From Dromaius novaehollandiae (lineage: Eukaryota; Chordata; Aves; Casuariiformes; Dromaiidae): a stretch of 64,000 nucleotides of DNA. The position numbers were made by a program, and so were the translations under genes. A model generated the notes under the pieces. It worked only from the letters and a program-made list of their open reading frames with translations. It did no database searches and was not told the DNA's origin. Within the stretch, counting starts at the first letter, position 1, and the number at the start of each line of letters is the position of its first letter. The stretch lies in NCBI RefSeq assembly GCF_036370855.1, contig NC_088106.1, positions 30,766,501 through 30,830,500 on the forward strand, in the 5' to 3' direction. Positions 41,923 through 53,697 of the stretch are shown here, in pieces.

Positions 41923-42650
41923 AGTGCCCCAACTCCTCAATGCCGCAGATGCGTTTTATGGCCCAGGCTTTGTGGGGGTGGGTGGAGGAAAGGCAGGGAA
42001 GGCGTTCCTGTTCTCCTGGGCAGAAAACATTGTGCGGTTCACCAACACAACTCTGGCTGAATTTGGTCACCCTGACGGTTGGCAGCATCCAGCTTGAACT
42101 CCACTGAAAGAGGAGAAGAGGAGAAATAACTCGGCAAGTCCGAGCTTTGCACTAACATCCAGCCTCCGACTGCCAGTGCAGCCAAGGCAAAGCCGGGCAC
42201 AGCCCCAAGCAGCAACAGCCCCACGCGGAAAGAGCCCAAGCACACGCCGAGGGCTGAAGCCTGCTCTCCAAGGGACTGTGCAAGCCCAGGGCTGCTCCTG
42301 CAGCCTGGGCGTCTTTGGGGTGTGGCCCCGAGAGCCCTGTGACGTCACCAGAGAGTTCCTGTGACTCCCGTGACATCACCGCTTGGAGGCAGCCGCACAG
42401 TGGGGACCCCCTCACTTAGCCCCAAGCTCCGCGCTGGGTGGCACGCGAGGCGTCCAGGGCCCGGCAGGGTCACGGCTTTGCGTTTGGGGCTTTGCTCTGC
42501 GGCCAGCAGCAGCTCTGCCTGGCTGACTCGGGGGCTGTGGACCCCGCGCGGCTGCTGACCCGCAGGCGAGGGTGCCCAGAGGGTGCCAAGAGCGTTGGGG
42601 AGCCCTGAAGGCTCACGGGGTTGTGCACGGACTGACGTCTGCAGGTGAGC
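41923..42650 (+). promoter_or_regulatory. A6 promoter region with full CRE palindrome
   Basis: TGACGTCA at 42340-42347. The leader has a 9-bp deletion near 42620 but keeps the donor (GT at 42645). Confidence 0.55.
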
Positions 42651-43071
42651 TGTGCTGCTGCAAGGCAGGCAGGCAGCGTGGGCGGCAGTGGCGGGTGTGG
42701 GCACTGCTTGGGTCTGCCTTGATGCAGCGCTTCAGGGTGAGGCTGGGGGAGAAGAAGTCCCCCTCACCCCGTAGCCCGTAGCCCACCCGGTGCCTTTTCC
42801 CCAGCCTTCCTTGCCCTCGCTGGCTGGCAACGCCCTTCCCCCAGGACCTCCCCTGCTCCAGGGGAAGCATTGCTGGGCAAAGCCAGAGCCGGAGGGGAGT
42901 CTTTTAGGGGGGCCTTTACACTGCCTCCCAAATGGGGCTTCTGCTGCTTCCTTGCAGCCTTCAAGAAGCCTGGGCAGCTCTTTGGCTCTCCACCTCCACA
43001 GCTTTCCTGCTTTCTCCTCCCTTTGTCTCCAGGAAAGGTCCCGAGCTCCAGGTCTCTTTCCTTTGTAGAAC

Positions 43072-44298
43072 ATGACAGCAGAAGAAGACTTTCCAGGCGG
43101 CAGCGGCAGCGCCAGCTCTTCCTCTGGTGCCAGCACCAGCCGGCTGCCTCAGGCAACACCACCGGATGCCTCTGAAGACCTGCTGTGCACCATCTGCCTG
43201 GACACAGTGGACAACGCCGCCTACGTCGCCTTCTGCATGCACAGGTTCTGCTTTGGCTGTATCCGGCAGTGGTCAGCCACCAGAGCCCAGTGCCCGCTCT
43301 GCCAGCGGCCCTTCAGCTCCATCCTCCACACCGTGCGAGCTGACGACGACTTCCAGGAGTACCACGTGCAGCGCTCCGACAGCAGCTCATCCCATGGCTG
43401 GCGAGGAGGGAGATCGGGTTCCCGCTCTGCGGCAAGGAGGCGGCACCGCTCGTCAGCGCCCCGGCACAGCAGCTCCTCCTCCAGCAGCTCGTCTGATGAC
43501 CATCGAGGAGGGAGATCGGGTTCCCGCTCTGCGGCAAGGAGGCGGCACCGCTCGTCAGCGCCCCGGCACAGCAGCTCCTCCTCCAGCAGCTCCTCCTCCA
43601 GCAGCGATGGTGGCCACGCTGGGTCCCCCGAGAGGGCCCGAAGCAGGTCTCCAAGGCATGATCACCATGGCCACAACTGGCTTCAGCATGTAGCGAGGGG
43701 CTATGACTCCCCCAGGAGGAGCAGGCTGCGACAGAGCAGGGCTCAGGCTGCTGCTCCTGCCAGCCCTTGGGAAAGATCCCGAGCCGGGGGCCAATTGCGG
43801 CGCAGGTCACGCAGCACTGGTGGCAGCAGGAGATGGGAAGCAGCTGCTGCAGGCTGGCACCAGCATGCCTCCCCGTCGTGGGGCCACCAGGTCCCCGGGC
43901 AGGAGGACGCTCCCGGGCCCTCCTACGCCAGCTCTGCTCAGGCTCCTGTGCCAACAGCTTCTCACAGGCAAACCTCCGAGAGCTCTGCCCAGGAGCCAGC
44001 CAGCTCTGCCCCCGCAGCGCACACCCTGCCCCCGGCGCGGGGCCAAGCACGGCAGGAGCAGCAAAGGGGCCGCAGCAGCAGAAGGCAGCGCAGAAGACGC
44101 GTGGAGCCTTCGCCTGCCCGGGAGAGCCACCGCAGCAGGTCCCCCAGGCGAGGCGATGAGCAGGTGCCCTCGGGGAGCACCGAGCGCCGTCAACGGGGAC
44201 AAGTGCATGAGAGATGGGATTACTCCAGGGAAAGGCACGGAGCAAGGCGCTCATCCCGGTGGAGGTCCCGCAGCCGGCCCAGGCGCAGGGGCTGGTAG
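43072..44298 (+). CDS. TOPORS-like: Long Topors-like RING E3 ligase A6 (408 aa)
   Basis: A 408-residue protein with an intact RING and both 34-residue RS repeats. The first repeat reads APRHSS, where A3 and A4 have APWHSS. It has GYDSPRR, where other long copies read GYDFPRR, and it shares HTLPPARGQ with A1, A2 and A7 rather than with A3 to A5. It is therefore a mosaic: repeat number like A3, C-terminal half like A1 and A2. Acceptor AG at 43067-43068. It is followed by the second X block. Confidence 0.82.
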   Translation: MTAEEDFPGGSGSASSSSGASTSRLPQATPPDASEDLLCTICLDTVDNAAYVAFCMHRFCFGCIRQWSATRAQCPLCQRPFSSILHTVRADDDFQEYHVQRSDSSSSHGWRGGRSGSRSAARRRHRSSAPRHSSSSSSSSSDDHRGGRSGSRSAARRRHRSSAPRHSSSSSSSSSSSSDGGHAGSPERARSRSPRHDHHGHNWLQHVARGYDSPRRSRLRQSRAQAAAPASPWERSRAGGQLRRRSRSTGGSRRWEAAAAGWHQHASPSWGHQVPGQEDAPGPSYASSAQAPVPTASHRQTSESSAQEPASSAPAAHTLPPARGQARQEQQRGRSSRRQRRRRVEPSPARESHRSRSPRRGDEQVPSGSTERRQRGQVHERWDYSRERHGARRSSRWRSRSRPRRRGW

Positions 44299-44390
44299 CA
44301 CACCGTGCAAAAGGAGCAACCCCAAAGCTTGCCCCTTGCCAGCGCACTTCAGGGCACTGCAGTGAGCCCTGGGAAAGAAAAGGATCCTTC

Positions 44391-44731
44391 ATGCCCCTAC
44401 CAGTAAACAGGGTTTTCCTTGAGCTTCAGAGGAATTGCTTGTGTTCCATCATGCGCCCCTTGCCTCTTGTGCTGTCCCTGGGCACCGCTGGGAAGAGTCT
44501 GGCCCCGTCTTCCTAACTCCCCAGCCCCCAGCAGGGATTTCTGCACCTGGAGAAGATCCCCCTGAGCCTCCTCTTCTCCAGCCTGGACTCTCCCAGCTCC
44601 CTCAGCCTCTTCTCGGGCAACCGAGGCTCCAGGCCCTTCATCAGCTGCGTGGCCCTTGGCTGGACTCGCTCCCGTTCGACCATGTCCCCCTTGTCCTGGG
44701 AGCCTAGAACTGCTCCTAGGACTCCTGTCAT
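44391..44731 (-). mobile_element. CR1 LINE 3' fragment, antisense, downstream of A6
   Basis: Copy of 205-545. Confidence 0.7.
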
Positions 44732-44886
44732 GGTCTCCCCAGTACTGTCGGGGCAGGTGCTGCCAGGGGGACTCCAGCACATCAGCCCCCCTCCCAAGCT
44801 GGCCCTGGGTGCCTCCCCCTACCCCGGGCCCCGGGGTTTCTTGAGCAGGGAGAGGGCAGTGGGGCCTGGTGCTGAGAGTGTGGGGG

Positions 44887-45206
44887 GACAACCGTGGGGA
44901 GCTGAGCTGCTGTGGGGTGGGGCGGGGAGGCCGTGGGGCCCGTGGCTGGAGCCATTCCGGGGGCAGTGCGGCAGCTGGGTTGTCCAGCATGGCTGCAGGG
45001 GCTGGAGCCCCTCGGCCTGCCCGCAGCCAGCCGGGGCTGAGCGCGGGCAGGGCGGGAGCCGGAGGGCAGCAGGGCACCGAGGCAGAGCATGGGAAGGGCC
45101 AGAGGGTGAGCAGAGATGGCTTCTCACTGCTGGCCGTGCTCTGGCCCCAGGTGTGTCCCAGGGCTGCGTGCGTGGAGGGGAGGCTGAGGGAGACTCCTCC
45201 ACAAAG
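44887..45206 (+). repeat. Inverted-repeat arm preceding second block X
   Basis: Copy of 700-1019. Block X begins at about 45417; bases 45417-45639 are not recognised. Confidence 0.7.
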
Positions 45207-45639
45207 CCTCTTACAGCCTCTCCTGGGCAAAGAGCCACTGGCAGCGTTTGGGGAAAGCCCCCGGCCCTCTGCGGGCTCTGCACCCTCGCTGGGGCCACCC
45301 AGGCGGCCGCGCTGCCCCAAGGGTGCAGGGGCATTTGAGGCAGGAGCTCCCGTGTCCCTGCAGGGCACACTGGGGACGAAGCCTCGGGAAGGGTCGCTCC
45401 CCACCTCTTTCTTGTGGCAGAGCTCCGATCCCGTCGTGGAGCGGCTGCAAAGGGAGCTGGGGAGATGGCGGCTCATCTCAGCCCTCTCCAGTGCTGGCCG
45501 GGGCGGTTTCCTGGGGCTAAAATCCCAACTGCAGCAGGGACACTCGCGGCAATGGAGAGACCCTGGAAGATGCTTGACCTGGGAAGTGAAGAGGTACTTG
45601 AAGGAGCAAATTATCACCACACCTTCTGCATGTTGGGCT

Positions 45640-45693
45640 GTATGCATATATATACACATAGACACATGCATGGGTAGATATGTAGATGTTTAC

Positions 45694-45727
<34 letters not shown>

Positions 45728-45780
45728 GCGTGTATATACATACATACATACACACACGTATATATATATATATGTACACG
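45640..45780 (+). repeat. TG/TA/CATA microsatellite, second copy
   Basis: Copy of 13788-13928, essentially unchanged in length. Confidence 0.9.
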
Positions 45781-46246
45781 CACCCTCCTGCCCCCTGGGA
45801 ACAGGGTGCGGCCTCAGCCCGATGCTGCATGTCGCCCGTCCATCCCCGGTGCTGGGAGCGCTTCACCTGCGGCGGGTCGGAGCCGCGGTCGGCAGCACGG
45901 CAGCAGTGAGGGCTGTGCCGCAAAGGGCTGGAGAACCCGTGTTTCAGCGAGGCCAGGCCGTGCCGCGCCGTACCACACCACGCAGTGCAGTGCCGGGGGC
46001 AGACTTTTGGCGGCTGTTACGCCAAGTGGTGGTTCAGCTGTCCCGATGAACTGGGGCTGGTTCAGTTTGGGCCCTGTGCAAAACTGCCACGTGCCCCGGA
46101 GACCGGGGAACTCAGGACACACCACCTCCAGGCCCCTGCCCTGTCAAGAGGTATTATTCACCTCGACTCCCAGATCCCCAGCCCCAGGCAACAGCCAGCC
46201 CTTGCTGCAGCACAACGCTACACACCACTCAGGCTCTCCTTGAGGA
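45781..46246 (+). other. Block X spacer, second copy
   Basis: Copy of 13929-14394. The ttggcg motif here pairs perfectly with cgccaa, whereas the first copy has a mismatch. Confidence 0.4.
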
Positions 46247-46472
46247 CTGCGAAGGCCGTGGAGCAAATCATCGTGGCCACCAGCTGCAAACATATGAAGG
46301 AGCACAAGCCGTTTGGGAGTAGTCAGCATGGGGTTAGCATGGGGAAATCCGGCCTGACCACCCTGATAGCCTTCTGTCGTGGGATGCCTGGCTGGGTGGA
46401 GGAAGGGAGAGCAGTGGGTGTTGTTGGGTGTTGTTTCCCTTGAATTCAGCCTGGCTTTTGGTGCCTCCATGG
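46247..46472 (+). mobile_element. CR1 reverse-transcriptase fragment, sense, second copy
   Basis: Copy of 14395-14620. Confidence 0.8.
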
Positions 46473-46491
46473 CCAGCAGTCTGCTGTTTAC

Positions 46492-47325
46492 CTCAATGGG
46501 ACCACCTCGACGTTGGGTGGCGCTGCCGGTCGCTCCGGATGCCCAGGGGCCTGGGGGGAGGCCCTCGAGCGCCGCCCCTCCGTCGCGGGCCCAGCCGGGC
46601 ACGGAGAGCAGCGAGTGCTCGTGTCTGTGAGGCGGCTGCCCCTGCGGGACGAGAGCTGGGGGGTCACGGCGGGGCCCAGCTCCCCCCACCGTGCTGCCTG
46701 CGCCCGGGGCCACCGCCTCTCCCTCGCGCCACGGCCTGGTCTCCTCATGGCCCCCGGTGAGCCCCGTGTGCCCCCCAAGGCCTGCTCGTCCCCCCGGAGC
46801 CTTCCATGGCCTGCTTGTCCCCCCAACCGCCCCCCAAGGCCCGCTGCCCCCACAAGGCCTCCTCGCCCCCCCCCTCGCCTTCCCCAACGGCCCGGCCCCA
46901 CCCGCCGCGTCCCGGACCGGCCCCCCGCCGCGGCGCGGCGCCACCCGGCGCCACCCGGCGCCACCCAGCAGTTGAGGCGGCGGACGCCATCGAGGGCGGC
47001 GGCCTCGGCGCGGCCCAGCACGGCCGCCCGCGTCAGCCTCAGGGCGCCGCCGCCGAACCGCCGCCGTCGCCGTCGCCAGGGCCGCCGTCGCCAGGGCCGC
47101 CGTTGCCGCTGCCGTCGCCAGGGCCGCGGCGGCCGCGCTCCGCCCCCGGGCCGGGCCGGGCCGGGCCGGGCCGGGGCGGCCCCGAGCCGCCTGCAGCGGC
47201 GCCGCGCCGGGCGCCCTCGGCCTTCCCGTCCCGCTCTCCGGCCTCAGCGCCTCCCCGGGGCCGTGCGGGAGTCTCGGGGGCTCCGGGTCGCTTGTGCTGA
47301 ACTCGGGAGATCATCGTGTGCCAAG
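46492..47325 (+). promoter_or_regulatory. CpG island, second copy (shorter tandem repeat)
   Basis: Copy of 14640-15484. It has fewer GCCGCCGTCGCCAGG-type units than the other two copies and an altered CGGCGCCACC run. It ends at donor AAG|GTGAGA (GT at 47326). Confidence 0.55.
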
Positions 47326-47330
47326 GTGAG

Positions 47331-48759
47331 AGTTGGTTAGAGCCAAGAGGTTAGAGCAAAGCTGAGAATAGAGAGATACGTATCAGAGCTCCGCGGTTCA
47401 ATCACGGGTGCCCGGGACGAGGACGGCTCTCGCCCTTCCCTTGAGGGCCACCCCTTGGGTAGAGCCTGCCCAGTTTCCCCAACAGCGGGCGCCCGGCACA
47501 GCGACGGCTCCCGCCCCTTACGGGCCCCCTTTCGGTCTGATTCCCCGGCTTCTCCTCACCACGCTGGTGACATCCAGGGCGTCCCCGCTGCCAGGTGGGT
47601 CCTGGGGTCCACAGGGCCGCTGACCGTGGGCCCGAGCCCCCACCGAGCCCCCACCAAGCACGTGTGCCTTGGTCCCTGTTACACCCGGGCCGAGCAACGC
47701 CAGCCCACGGCCGTAGCAAGGCCGCGGGCTCCAGTCGGGACCAGCGTGCGCATCAGCAGGTGACTGGTGCTCAGCCCACACGCTGCGCAGCGGGAAGCAA
47801 CACGCCCATTAGCAGGTGGCTGTGCGGGCAATGGCTCCACAGCGCCGAGATGTCCGTGCTGTGGGTCTGCGGTGTCGCTTCTCCCTGGTCTGCACTTGTC
47901 AATCACGGGTTCGTTACAGGGTGTGCCAGCAGGCTGCTGCAACCCCACAGCGTGGCGGCCCAGCCTTGGTGCACCCGGGCTTCCTTAACTCTTGGGAAGC
48001 ACCCCAGAGCAAGCCCCTCTACAGCCTTGGCGGCTGTTACGCCAAGTGGTGGTCCACAACTGCTCTCGGGTCCTTCGGCTCCTGTGGCAGGGGCAGCTGG
48101 GAAGGAGCTTTCAGCGCTTGTGTCTGTCAGGGCAGAAATGTCTGAGCCTGCGGATGGCTGTGCCCGTCGCTGGGGCTCCCCGACCACCCGCGGCTCCCCA
48201 GGGCTTGGTCTCAGGGGCACCGCTGTGCTTGCTGCACAAGGCTGGCTCTGTTTGTCAGCGATCTCGGTGTGGTGCTCAGCATGCAGCTGGGTCCCCTGCT
48301 GCTGCCTTCTGGGTGCTGCCAGGCAGGTCGTTCTGGGGAGCCGCTGGCATCCTTGGCCCCTCCACGGCAGACAGCCAGGTCCCCGCCAGCGTCTGTCAGG
48401 TGGCAGTTGGCAGGGCTGCAGCCTGACCGGGGAGCTGAGGCGCCGGCGAGAGCCGTCTTGGTCGTGCCCCAGGTCTGCTCTCATTCACCCACAAACCACT
48501 CTTCTTCTTCAGCACAGGCACCGCTGTGTGCTTGCGAGGGAGCGTGAGGCGCCCCCGGCGAGGAGCCCAGCCCGCCGATGCGGGCAGCACGGGAGGATGC
48601 AGGCGACGGGAGGAGCTGTCGCGCAGGATGTTCCCCGTTGTGCACGGACTGACGTGTGCAGGTGAGCTGTGCTGCTGCAAGGCAGGCAGGCAGTGTGGAC
48701 AGCAGTGGCGGGTGTGGGCACTGCTTGGGTCTGCCTCGATGCAACGCTTCAGGGTGAGT
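47331..48759 (+). other. C2 leader region
   Basis: Copy of 15490-16918. Hairpin at 48026-48046; donors at 48662 and 48754. A 356-codon open frame (47595-48665) is not recognisable as a protein. Confidence 0.45.
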
Positions 48760-48949
48760 GAGGATGGGGGAGAAGAAGAAGACACGAGGGGGACCCCTTT
48801 CCCCACGCAGACCAGAGGCCAGGCCTCAGCTGTCGTCCCTGCCTGGTTCCTCATCACGCCCTAGCCCACCCATTCCCTCTTTCTGCTTTCTCCTCCTTTC
48901 GTTGCCAGGACAGCTCACACAAGCTCTCTGTCTCTTTCCTTTCTAGCAC

Positions 48950-49204
48950 ATGATGTCTTCAGAAGAGGACTTTCCAGAGGATGCCAGCTTTTCCTCCGGC
49001 ATCAGCACCAGCCGGCTGCAGCAGGAAATGCCGCCAGATGCCTCCAAAGACCTGCGGTGCTCCATCTGCCTCAACACACTTGACGACACCGCCTACATCA
49101 CCGTCTGCATGCACCGGTTCTGCTTCAGCTGTATCTGGCAGATATGCAGGCGACGGGAGGAGCTGTCGGGTGAGTGCCCCCCAGCAGCGAGGGAGCAAAG
49201 CTAA
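48950..49204 (+). pseudogene. Truncated Topors-like gene C2 (half RING)
   Basis: Same 84-residue product as C1: six RING ligands, then CFSCIWQ, then leader-derived residues. The CPLC pair is absent. The donor after the fusion is at 49170. Acceptor AG at 48945-48946. Bases 49205-49553 hold nothing else recognised. Confidence 0.55.
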
Positions 49205-49553
49205 AGCCCGAGGTGGCACGGGGGGGCCTGAGCAGCCTGCTCCCAGGGCCTCGGCTGTGCCTGCGGTGTGCGCAGCAGGGGGTCCCCCAGCGGTGCCTTC
49301 CTCCTTCTGGAGGCATGGTGGCCCTGGGAGCATCTGCAAAGCCCCAGGTCCAAGGTGGTTGGAGGGGGGCTGTTTCTGGGGCTGTGCAATGGGTGCAGGT
49401 GCTGCGCTGCAGAGGCAGCAGCTGGCGCATGCTCCACCCACAGGAAAGGCCCGTGCGCTCAAAGAAGCAGGAGCGCAGTTACAGCTGAGCTCCGGGGTGG
49501 GCCAGCCTCAGGGACATCCCCTCTGCTGTCCCTCTGCCCGGAGATGCTTTGGC

Positions 49554-50751
49554 AAACCACAGGATCACCGAATCACCAAAGAATGGTTGGGGTTGGAAGG
49601 GACCTCCGGAGAGCCTCTAGTCCAGCCTCCCTGCTCAAGCAGGGTCCCCTAGAGCAGCTTAGTCAGCACCCTGTCCAGGTGCCTTTGCAATAGCTCCAAG
49701 GATGGAGCCTCCACAACGTCTCTGGGCAACCTCTTGCAGTGCTCTGGCACCCTCACACGAGGAAAGTTGTTCCTTCTGTTCAGACGCAACTTCCTGTGTT
49801 TCGCTTGGTGCCCACTGCCTCTCGTCCTGTCCCTGGGCACCACTGAAGAGAGCCTGCCACCATCCTCTTTACACCCTCCCCTCAGTTATTTATCGGCATC
49901 GATTAGATTCCCCCATCAGTCTTCGCTCCTCCAGGCTCCACAGGCCCAGCTCTCCCAGCCTTTCCTCACAGCAGAGATGCTCCAGTCCCTTCCTCCTCTT
50001 CGGAGCCCTTTGCTCCACTGGCTCCACATCTGTCTTGTACTGCGGAGCTCCGAACTGGACACAGTACGCCAGGGCTGGCCTCAGCAGGGTGGCTGAGGAG
50101 AGCACATCACCTGCCTGGACCTGCTGGCAAGGCTCTGCTCTTCCTAATGCAGCCCAGGATGCCATTGACTGCCCTTGCCGCAAGGGCCCATTGCTGGCTC
50201 ATGGTCCACTTGTTGCCCCCCAGGACTCCCAGGTCCTGCTCGGCAGAGCTGCTTCCCAGCAGGTCGGGCCCAGCATGTCCTGCTGCCTGCGCTTAGTCCT
50301 CCCCAGGAGCAGGACTCTTCTGCGCTTCCCTTGAGTGAACTTCAGCAGGGTCCTCTCTGCCCATTTCTCCACACGGGCGAGGTCCCTCTCAATGGCAGCA
50401 CAGGCCTCTGCTGCATCAGCCACTCCTCCCAGCTTTGCCCAACCAGCAAACTTGCTGAGGGTACACTCTGTCCCTTCGTCCAGGGCACTGATGAACAAGT
50501 TGAACAGCATGGCACCCAGCAGTGACCCCTGGGGTACACCGTGCGCTACAGGCCTCCAGCTAGACTTTGCGCCATGGATCCCAACCCTCTGAGCTCTGCC
50601 ACTCAGCCAGTTTTCAAGCCACCTCACTGTCTTGCCTGTGAGCATGGTACAGCAGAAGTGTCAAAAGCCTTCCGGAAGTTGTCAGGAGCAACAGACACCG
50701 CTCTTGCCTCGTCGACCAGCACAGTCATTTCACCCCAGAAGGCCCTCAGGT
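49554..50751 (-). mobile_element. CR1 LINE, 1.2 kb, antisense, second copy
   Basis: Copy of 17713-18910 with the same dead FAGW motif in the frame at 50199-50645 (-). Bases 50752-51315 hold nothing recognised. Confidence 0.9.
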
Positions 50752-51315
50752 GGGAGGGGGCCAGGGCGCTTGGGGCAGGGCACCACAAAGGCCTTGGGCC
50801 AAGCATGCTTGCAAGGAGGGAGAAAAGGCAGCGTGGACAGGAAAGCCTTGGCAGGACCTGCCGAGTCCTCTGCCTTTTGCCCAGGCCTCTTCCCACGCCC
50901 AGGAGGCCAAGGTTGGTGTCAGCCGCAGAGGGGCACAGGAGCACATGGCTCCCCAGATGGGTCGGACCTGCCAGGAGGAAAACACACAGGCGCTGCCGGA
51001 GGTCTCTGTAGCGCAGCCACCGCTGGAGCAGCCCAGGGAGCCGGGAGCTTCTGGAGATGAGGCCAGGTGCCACCGGGCAGCTCTGAGCCCCCCAGCAGCA
51101 CCTGTTTCATCGTGCCCTGCCCCGTCGTTCCCAGGACATGGGCCAGGCACCTCCATCAGCAGGCTGTGCCAGGCAATGCTGCTGGAGGCCACTTGAGATC
51201 TGTCCTGCCCTCCCCATCTGCACACTTCTGACGTCCCCTAGGGAGGCTTTGGCTTTTCCCCTCTTGTGTCCAATACACCCGCAGGCACTTGCCGAGTTGT
51301 GCTTCTGCACAACAA

Positions 51316-51935
51316 GCAACACACCCCAACTGCTGAATGCAGAACAGGCTTTTTTATGGTGCTGGGCTGGGGGGTGGAGGAAAGAGAGGGAAGGTTGTGC
51401 TGGACTCTTGGGCAGAAAAAGCTGTCCACTTCACCACCACGACTCTGGCTGGATTTGGTCACCCTGACAGTTGGCAGCGTTTGACTTGACCTCTGCCGAA
51501 AGAGGAGAGGACGAGAAATAACTGCACAACTCGGAGACCTGCACTAACATCCAGCCTCCGACTGCCAGTGCAGCCAAGGCAAAGCCGGGCACAGCCCCAA
51601 GCAGCAACAGCCCCACGCGGAAAGCAGAGAGTTCCTGTGACTCCCGTGACATCACCGCTTGGAGGCAGCCGCACAGTGGGGACCCCCTCACTTAGCCCCA
51701 AGCTCCGCGCTGGGTGGCACGCGAGGCGTCCAGGGCCCGGCAGGGTCACGGCTTTGCGTTTGGGGCTTTGCTCTGCGGCCAGCAGCAGCTCTGCCTGGCT
51801 GACTCGGGGGCTGTGGACCCCGCGCGGCTGCTGTCCAGCGGCCGGGGGCGCCCAGAGGGTGCCAAGAGTGTTGGGGAGCCCTGAAGGCTCACGGGGTGTT
51901 CCCTGTTGTGCACGGACTGACGTCTGCAGGTGAGC
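51316..51935 (+). promoter_or_regulatory. A-like promoter and leader exon of B7
   Basis: Copy of 19475-20094: TGACATCA at 51647-51654, leader donor GT at 51930. Confidence 0.5.
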
Positions 51936-52525
51936 TGTGCTGCTGCAAGGCAGGCAGGCAGTGTGGGCGGCAGTGGCGGGTGTGGGCACTGCTTGGGTCT
52001 GCCTTGATGCAACGCTTCAGGGTGAGGATGGGGGAGAAGAAGAAGACGCGAGGGGGCCCCTTTCCCCATGCAGACCAGAGGACAGGCCTCAGCTGCCGTC
52101 CCTGCAGAGAGCCTGGTTCCTCGGCACGCCTTAGCCCACCCGCTCCCTCTGCCCTGGGCTTCCTTGGCCTCACTGGGTGGGGAGCACCTTTCCTCTGGGA
52201 CCGTCTCTGCTCAAGGGGAAGTGTTCTTGGGGGGAAACCCAGGCCTTGTTGTCTGCCTTGACTTCAGGAAGGCTGCGCTGTACCTCAGCGGTCAAGATGG
52301 GCCCCAGTCCTCTTCAACACAACCTCAGCCCTTCTGGGACTCTCTGATTGTCAGAGTCGGGGGGGCTCTCGCATGACTTGCTAATGGTGCTTGTGCTGCT
52401 TCCTCGCAGCCCTGAAGAAGACTGGGCAGCTCCTTGGCTCTTGACTCCCACAGCTTTTCTGCTTTCTCCACCCTTCATTGCCAGGACAGCTCACACAAGC
52501 TCTCTGTCTCTTTCCTTTCTAGCAC

Positions 52526-53287
52526 ATGATGTCTTCAGAAGAGGACACCAGCTTTTCCCCTGGTGCCAGCACCAGCCGGCTGCAGCAGGAAATGCCGCCA
52601 GATGCCTCCAAAGACCTGCGGTGCTCCATCTGCCTCAACACACTTGACGACACTGCCTACGTCACTGTCTACACGCACCGGTTCTGCTACGGCTGCATCC
52701 AGCAGTGGTCAGCCACCAGAGCCGAGTGCCCGCTCTGCCAGCGGCCTTTCCACTCCATCCACACGGGGCCACCTGACCACAGCTCCCAGGCGGATGGCAC
52801 CAGGCGCTCCTTGGCCGGCCAGCGACGAGGGAGAGTTCATTCCCGCTCTGCAGCAAGCACAGCCCGAAGCAGGTCCCCCAGGGGCAACCGCGATGGCCCT
52901 AGCAGGCTTCCGCGCCAGAGGGGCTACGACTCCCCAGCGAGGAGCAGGCGGTGGCCGAGCAGGGCTCAGGCAACCGCTCATGCTGACCGCTGGGCAAGAC
53001 CCCCAGCCAGGGGCCGATTACGGCAGAGGTCCCGCAGCACCCGCGGCAGCAGACGGGAAGCACCTTCTCCAGGCTGCCACCGCAGCAGGTCCCCCAGGAG
53101 AGGCAACGACCTCCACGAGGGATTTATGCTCGTGGAGGTCTGCCAGCCCCCAGCTTGCTGGGGGAGGCAGAGGAGCATGGCTCACAGCGACATGCCACCT
53201 CCTAGCATCGAAATGGAAGTGGTGGCCGTATTTCTTACATTCTTGTGCAACATTCTGTTATTTTTCCATTTCCACAGGTTCTTCTAG
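52526..53287 (+). CDS. TOPORS-like: Short Topors-like RING protein B7 (degenerate RING)
   Basis: A 253-residue protein of the B2 subgroup (VEVCQPPACWGRQ tail) with Tyr49 for Cys. It has private changes inside the RING: CIQQWSATRAECPLC against CIRQWSATRAQCPLC elsewhere. The tail reads VFLTFLCNILL. The acceptor-like CACAGG before the stop is intact. This copy pairs a B2-type gene with an A-like promoter, unlike B2 itself. Leader donors are at 51930 and 52022, with acceptor AG at 52521-52522. Confidence 0.7.
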   Translation: MMSSEEDTSFSPGASTSRLQQEMPPDASKDLRCSICLNTLDDTAYVTVYTHRFCYGCIQQWSATRAECPLCQRPFHSIHTGPPDHSSQADGTRRSLAGQRRGRVHSRSAASTARSRSPRGNRDGPSRLPRQRGYDSPARSRRWPSRAQATAHADRWARPPARGRLRQRSRSTRGSRREAPSPGCHRSRSPRRGNDLHEGFMLVEVCQPPACWGRQRSMAHSDMPPPSIEMEVVAVFLTFLCNILLFFHFHRFF

Positions 53288-53466
53288 AACCCCCCACTTC
53301 CAGCAGCTGCCTGGGGCCTCGGGGCAGATCCGGACGAGGGCAGCAGGAGCTGCAGTGCCCATCGCTGGCAAACACCAGGCTGAAACAACGCAGCAGACTC
53401 AAGCAGACAGCCTGGGTGCCTGTGAGCCTCCTGTGCCTCCTGCTGTGTTGGGCCAGGTGCTTAATT

Positions 53467-53496
53467 AATAAAAGGCAGGCAGCACCCGCTGCCTGC
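53467..53496 (+). promoter_or_regulatory. B7 poly(A) signal with adjacent hairpin
   Basis: AATAAA at 53467-53472; hairpin at 53475-53496. Confidence 0.75.
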
Positions 53497-53697
53497 AACC
53501 AACACCCTTGCCTCTGTGCTGACTTTGTTCAACCCTCGGCTCACAGACAAGAGCGACCAGCCTTGAAAAAGCCCCAAGGCGGCGCTGGCAGAGAGAGCTG
53601 CCCGAGCCTCCGCACTGGCCTCCAAACTCTGGAAATACAGATTTTATTCCGCCAAGGGCAGCTGTGCCCTGCAAAGCCTCCGGCTCCTGCCAGGAAG

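Noticed and set aside
47595..48665. 356-codon frame in the C2 leader region
   Set aside because: In the first X copy the frame ends much earlier (264 codons), and the sequence has no domain; not conserved as protein.
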